Of a DNA stretch of 64,000 bases, positions 60,989-64,000 are shown one piece after another. How positions within the stretch are numbered: the first letter of the stretch is position 1; every line of letters starts with the position of its first letter. The notes under the pieces were generated by a model. That model saw only the letters and a program-made list of their open reading frames with translations, ran no database searches and had not been told where the DNA came from. The DNA comes from Saprospiraceae bacterium (lineage in GTDB: Bacteria > Bacteroidota > Bacteroidia > Chitinophagales > Saprospiraceae), in contig JABFRV010000041.1 in NCBI GenBank assembly GCA_013140975.1, positions 82,164-146,163 on the forward strand. Reading direction: 5' to 3'. The position numbers and the translations under genes were made by a program.

Positions 60989-61033
60989 AATTATGAGTTA
61001 TGAATTATGAATTATGAATCATAACTCATAATT
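60989..61033. repeat. Heptamer tandem repeat forming a perfect 15-bp hairpin, probable bidirectional terminator
   Basis: Near-identical heptamers (GTTATGA, ATTATGA, ATTATGA) run from 60989. AATTATGAGTTATGA (60989-61003) is perfectly complementary to TCATAACTCATAATT (61019-61033) over a 15-base loop. It lies between two convergent genes and overlaps the last bases of the exonuclease gene. Confidence 0.65.
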
Positions 61034-61742
61034 ATTCAACAATAATTACATTTGATTCATCAATATCTTCTTCATAACGCAGTCGATGGAAGACCCGCGC
61101 TGTTAGCACAACATCCTTTTGGCAATAATTTGCTATTCGTTGAATATCATTGTCTTTCCAATACACAACACCCACATCTTTCCCGCTTATATCATTCTTA
61201 CTTGTAGGAAGATTCAAGCAATGAGCAAGCAGATCAAGCGAAGTGAAATTTTTATAATCGCCAAATTTCCACATTTCCAGTGTATCAAAAATATGAAGAA
61301 CCTCCCAGGGCTTTCTACCGGAGAGATCAAAGCTTGGGGGTATTCGTATCCCGTGTATAACCGACCTTCTGCATAAATATGGAATATCGAATTCTTTGAT
61401 ATTGTGCCCTACAAAGGAACATTGTCTGGCGTCCGAATAAGATTTATTGACCAAATCAAAAAAGTTAGTCAATAGAGCTTTTTCTTCCCCAATAAAAGAC
61501 TTCACACGGAATTTATTCTCATCCTTAATCCCAACACTGATGCAGATTACTTTTCCAAATTCAGCATAGATAGCGGACTTTTCAGAGTACAGATCTGAGG
61601 CAGTTTTGGTCAAATCTCTTTCTGCATAGTATCTAATCTTCTGAGCCCAAAGCTCCTTTTCCTGATTATTAAGCTCATCAAATTGGGCTTTACTTGAAGC
61701 TGTTTCTATGTCTAAAAACAGTAATTTTGGTCTCATACTCAT
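61032..61742 (-). CDS. Predicted 3'-5' exonuclease of DEDDy type (PolB-like)
   Basis: This 236-residue protein is of the RNase H-like exonuclease group related to the PolB proofreading domain. Acidic motifs expected for two-metal catalysis are in FLDIETASS (motif I), VGHNIKEFDIPYLCR (motif II) and NYCQKDVVLTARVF (motif III, with Y before D). It lacks a polymerase domain. Such stand-alone proteins are widespread in Bacteroidota, and their DNA substrate is not known. Two ATGs (61742, 61736) are possible. Confidence 0.82.
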   Translation of the reverse strand: MSMRPKLLFLDIETASSKAQFDELNNQEKELWAQKIRYYAERDLTKTASDLYSEKSAIYAEFGKVICISVGIKDENKFRVKSFIGEEKALLTNFFDLVNKSYSDARQCSFVGHNIKEFDIPYLCRRSVIHGIRIPPSFDLSGRKPWEVLHIFDTLEMWKFGDYKNFTSLDLLAHCLNLPTSKNDISGKDVGVVYWKDNDIQRIANYCQKDVVLTARVFHRLRYEEDIDESNVIIVE

Positions 61743-61835
61743 TTCTCTAGCTCTTTTAGGTAAAAAAATACAGATTTCAGGGCAGCCTCAAGCAATAAGT
61801 AGTAAATTTACGCATTATTATAAAAATTTTGTAAG

Positions 61836-62816
61836 ATGACAAATCAAAAATCCAATTCTTCTCTAAAAGCCGCTGTTGCCGTAGCCATATTAGCCCTGTT
61901 TGGAGCTAATATTTACCAGTTTATGAACAACAAAAGCTTAAAAGAGGATAACGAAGCTAAAACCCAGGACATTATAGAGTTAGATAGTGCCAAAAGCGAG
62001 CTGGATAAGCAGTACCAGCAATCTATTGCAGATCTTAATTCTATGAAGACCGACAATGAAGAACTTAATAAGAGTATTGAAGTTCAGAAAGAAGAGCTAA
62101 GACTTCAAAAGGAAAAAATTTCTGTACTTCTTAAAGATAGCAAGAACTTGAAAACAGCGAAATCGGAAATGAACGCTATGAAAGTTAAAGCTGAAGAATA
62201 TATAGCTGAAATAAATCGACTTAAAGGAGAAAATGAAAAGCTCTCTTCTAGCAATAAAGAATTACTAACATCTAAAGATGCACTTACATCTGAAGTCGAA
62301 AAGAAAAATGTCGAAAATCAAAAACTTACAGAAGTCAATAGCAACCTTTCAACTCAGAAAGATGAAATCAGTAAAGAAAAAGAAATGCTAAGCCGAAAAT
62401 ATAATCGTGCTGCAGCAATTCAGGTTGCCAAATTGGACGCAACCGGATACCAAACACGCGAAGGAAAAAAACCTTCTTCTAAGTCCAGAGCTTCTGATGT
62501 TGATTTTATTGAAGTGTGTTTCAAAACGACAGAGAATAAAAACTCTGATGCAGGAAATGAAACTTTCTATATTCGTATAATAAGCCCAACAGGAGAGACA
62601 CAAAGCATTGGCAGTGAAGGCAGCGGCACGCTTACCAATAATGCTACAGATGCAGCTATAAATTATTCTACAACTGCAGTTGTAGATTATAAAAATGATG
62701 AACTAAAAACTTGTGGTAAGTTTTCCAATCCGGGATCCTTCCAAAAAGGCGTTTATCAAATTGAAGTTTACAACAAAGGCTACCTTGTTGGAACAACAAC
62801 AATGAAACTAAAATAA
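61836..62816 (+). CDS. Membrane-anchored coiled-coil protein
   Basis: The N-terminal transmembrane segment is residues 9-29 (LKAAVAVAILALFGANIYQF). A long coiled coil (residues 33-190) of Lys- and Glu-rich heptads follows, then a globular C-terminal domain with strands (VDFIEVCFKTTENKN, FYIRIISPTGETQSIG, YQIEVYNKGYLVGTTTMKLK). Proteins of this layout are found throughout Bacteroidota with no assigned function. The extracytoplasmic part probably projects into the periplasm. A terminator hairpin follows. Confidence 0.75.
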   Translation: MTNQKSNSSLKAAVAVAILALFGANIYQFMNNKSLKEDNEAKTQDIIELDSAKSELDKQYQQSIADLNSMKTDNEELNKSIEVQKEELRLQKEKISVLLKDSKNLKTAKSEMNAMKVKAEEYIAEINRLKGENEKLSSSNKELLTSKDALTSEVEKKNVENQKLTEVNSNLSTQKDEISKEKEMLSRKYNRAAAIQVAKLDATGYQTREGKKPSSKSRASDVDFIEVCFKTTENKNSDAGNETFYIRIISPTGETQSIGSEGSGTLTNNATDAAINYSTTAVVDYKNDELKTCGKFSNPGSFQKGVYQIEVYNKGYLVGTTTMKLK

Positions 62817-62834
62817 GAAATTATTCCAGATAAT

Positions 62835-62875
62835 AAAACCATACTTACTCATCATAAGTATGGTTTTATTTTTAT
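62835..62875 (+). terminator. Rho-independent terminator after the coiled-coil gene
   Basis: AAAACCATACTT (62835-62846) pairs with AAGTATGGTTTT (62856-62867) over a 9-base loop, followed by ATTTTTAT. It lies 19 bases after the coiled-coil gene stop and before the threonine dehydrogenase start. Confidence 0.82.
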
Positions 62876-62892
62876 GCTCAGAACGAAAATCA

Positions 62893-63825
62893 ATGGCAGA
62901 AAAAATTCTAATGATTGGTTCCAATGGTCAGATTGGAACAGTACTTTCGAAAGAACTTAGGAAAAAATACGGAGGTGACAACGTGATATGTTCCGACATC
63001 CGCGAACCCATTAAATCCGCTGACCCATTTCTAATTATTGATGTTCTTGATAAAGCAAAACTTCAAAGCATAATTCATGATCATTCTATTACGCAGATTT
63101 ATCATCTTGCTGCTTTGCTATCAGCCAAAGGAGAGCAAAATCCAGAACTGACTTGGAAAATCAATATGCAAGGTTTGTTAAATGTTCTGGATTTATCAGT
63201 GCAAGAAAATGTAAAAAAAGTTTTCTTCCCAAGCTCGATAGCTATTTATGGACCAACCACTCCAAAAATTAACACTCCTCAGTATGCAAGTTTCCAACCA
63301 ACTACAATTTATGGAATTAGCAAAATTGCTGGTGAAATGTGGTGCGAGTATTATTACAAAAGATATAAGCTCGATGTCCGTTCAATCCGCTATCCCGGAG
63401 TCATAGGCTGGCAATCGTTACCTGAAGGAGGAACTACAGATTATGCTGTCGAGATTTTTCATGCAGCACTTAAGTCAGGACATTATGATTGCTTCCTTGC
63501 AGAACATACTGCACTCCCAATGATATATATGGATGATGCAATTAGAGCTACACTGGAGTTAATGGAAGCCAACGCAGAATCAATAACGGTAAGAACAAGT
63601 TATAATCTGGTTGGAATGAGCTTTACACCAGGTGAAATCTACAGTGTCATAAAAAATAAAATACCCAATTTTACCATTCAATACAAGCCGGATTTTCGTC
63701 AAAAAATAGCAGAATCCTGGACGGAATCAATCGATGACTCCTATGCTAGAAAAGACTGGGGATGGAAACCCAATTATGATCTTGATAAGATGTGTGAAGA
63801 TATGATTGCCCATTTAAAGCAATAA
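62893..63825 (+). CDS. tdh: NAD-dependent L-threonine 3-dehydrogenase (SDR type)
   Basis: ATG 62893 is chosen; an earlier frame opening overlaps the terminator. The 310-residue protein has the NAD-binding GSNGQIGTVL (residues 8-17). The SDR catalytic YGISK follows a Ser-rich strand FFPSSIAIYGP. The stretch RYPGVIGWQSLPEGGTTDYAVEIF is characteristic of the short-chain threonine dehydrogenase subfamily. It oxidises L-threonine to 2-amino-3-ketobutyrate, in catabolism to glycine. No Kbl ligase gene is adjacent in the window. The remaining 175 bases to the window end hold no gene that I can see. Confidence 0.82.
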   Translation: MAEKILMIGSNGQIGTVLSKELRKKYGGDNVICSDIREPIKSADPFLIIDVLDKAKLQSIIHDHSITQIYHLAALLSAKGEQNPELTWKINMQGLLNVLDLSVQENVKKVFFPSSIAIYGPTTPKINTPQYASFQPTTIYGISKIAGEMWCEYYYKRYKLDVRSIRYPGVIGWQSLPEGGTTDYAVEIFHAALKSGHYDCFLAEHTALPMIYMDDAIRATLELMEANAESITVRTSYNLVGMSFTPGEIYSVIKNKIPNFTIQYKPDFRQKIAESWTESIDDSYARKDWGWKPNYDLDKMCEDMIAHLKQ

Positions 63826-64000
63826 ATGCCTGAAAAAACACCAAGGATTAAAGGAACTATTTTAAAGAATTCCAAAGCCATCTGATAGAGAAATCGGGCA
63901 TCCTGACTCCTTTCCTATTTCTTTTTTAAAACAAGTTTTAGGCCTTAAATTCAAATCATTTAGTTTAAACTTTTCTCAATATTTATAGCATTAATAATCC

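Overview
The window is low-GC DNA from the Bacteroidota, most likely a free-living Saprospirales- or Chitinophagales-like lineage (the lineage below phylum is inference). Six proteins end in a type IX secretion (T9SS) sorting domain. PKD and SprB-type repeats, a TonB-dependent receptor with a carboxypeptidase-regulatory domain, three ECF sigma factors and TTTG / TAnnTTTG promoter boxes all point the same way. I saw no rRNA, tRNA, CRISPR array, transposase or integrase gene.

Layout. 1-5.9 kb is a defence-like accessory segment: the 3' part of mcrB, mcrC, a DUF4268 PD-(D/E)XK-type protein and a Fic protein. Each unit is followed by a copy of a roughly 115-130 bp imperfect-palindrome element that looks like an integron-type cassette recombination site. 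6-7.4 kb holds a CDGSH iron-sulfur protein and a bestrophin. 7.5-10.2 kb is a large secreted protein with a gingipain-like fold. 10.5-14.3 kb is an AraC regulator, a membrane protein plus diheme cytochrome c pair, and a methyltransferase; a shared 19-bp motif precedes the last two units. 14.4-18.8 kb is an ECF sigma factor with a cupin (ChrR-like) anti-sigma, facing a hypothetical gene, two SnoaL-like secreted proteins and an SRPBCC protein.

19.2-20.6 kb is a lipoprotein/TPR pair. 20.8-23.8 kb is a compact operon of an ECF sigma, a small membrane protein, a Spy/CpxP-like protein, MbnP and MbnH, suggesting copper handling. It is followed by a secreted sulfatase and a secreted YHYH-domain protein. 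27-30 kb has a TolB-like lipoprotein with an in-frame stop and a secreted Receptor-L-like protein. 30.0-31.8 kb is a methyltransferase / VanZ-like / metallophosphoesterase operon. 31.9-37.0 kb (minus strand) is a five-gene Lol-like operon: LolA-like protein, two FtsX permeases, ATPase and outer-membrane protein. 37.1-37.4 kb contains gene debris. 37.4-40.3 kb has a cation efflux protein, a Crp-type regulator, arsenite methyltransferase and a MerT-like protein.

40.6-50.7 kb is mixed metabolism and surface genes: a lipoprotein, zinc ribbon, GNAT, acyl-CoA dehydrogenase, TonB-dependent receptor, PrmC, a secreted metalloprotease, cytidine deaminase and a VOC protein. 50.7-53.7 kb is a tight DUF4956 / periplasmic adaptor / TolC-like operon with no ATPase or RND pump. 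53.8-56.7 kb is an ECF sigma factor, a membrane-anchored protein ending in an outer-membrane-barrel-like domain, and a lipoprotein. 57-58.3 kb has two membrane proteins, one with a probable frameshift. 58.6-63.8 kb holds a secreted serine hydrolase, a membrane LuxR-type regulator, a DUF4199 protein, a 3'-5' exonuclease, a coiled-coil protein and NAD-dependent threonine dehydrogenase.

The most unusual points are the cassette-like element family in the defence segment, the ATPase-less DUF4956 export-like trio, the copper-type MbnP/MbnH operon, and two places where a degraded copy of the 3' end of an upstream gene lies downstream of an inserted-looking block.
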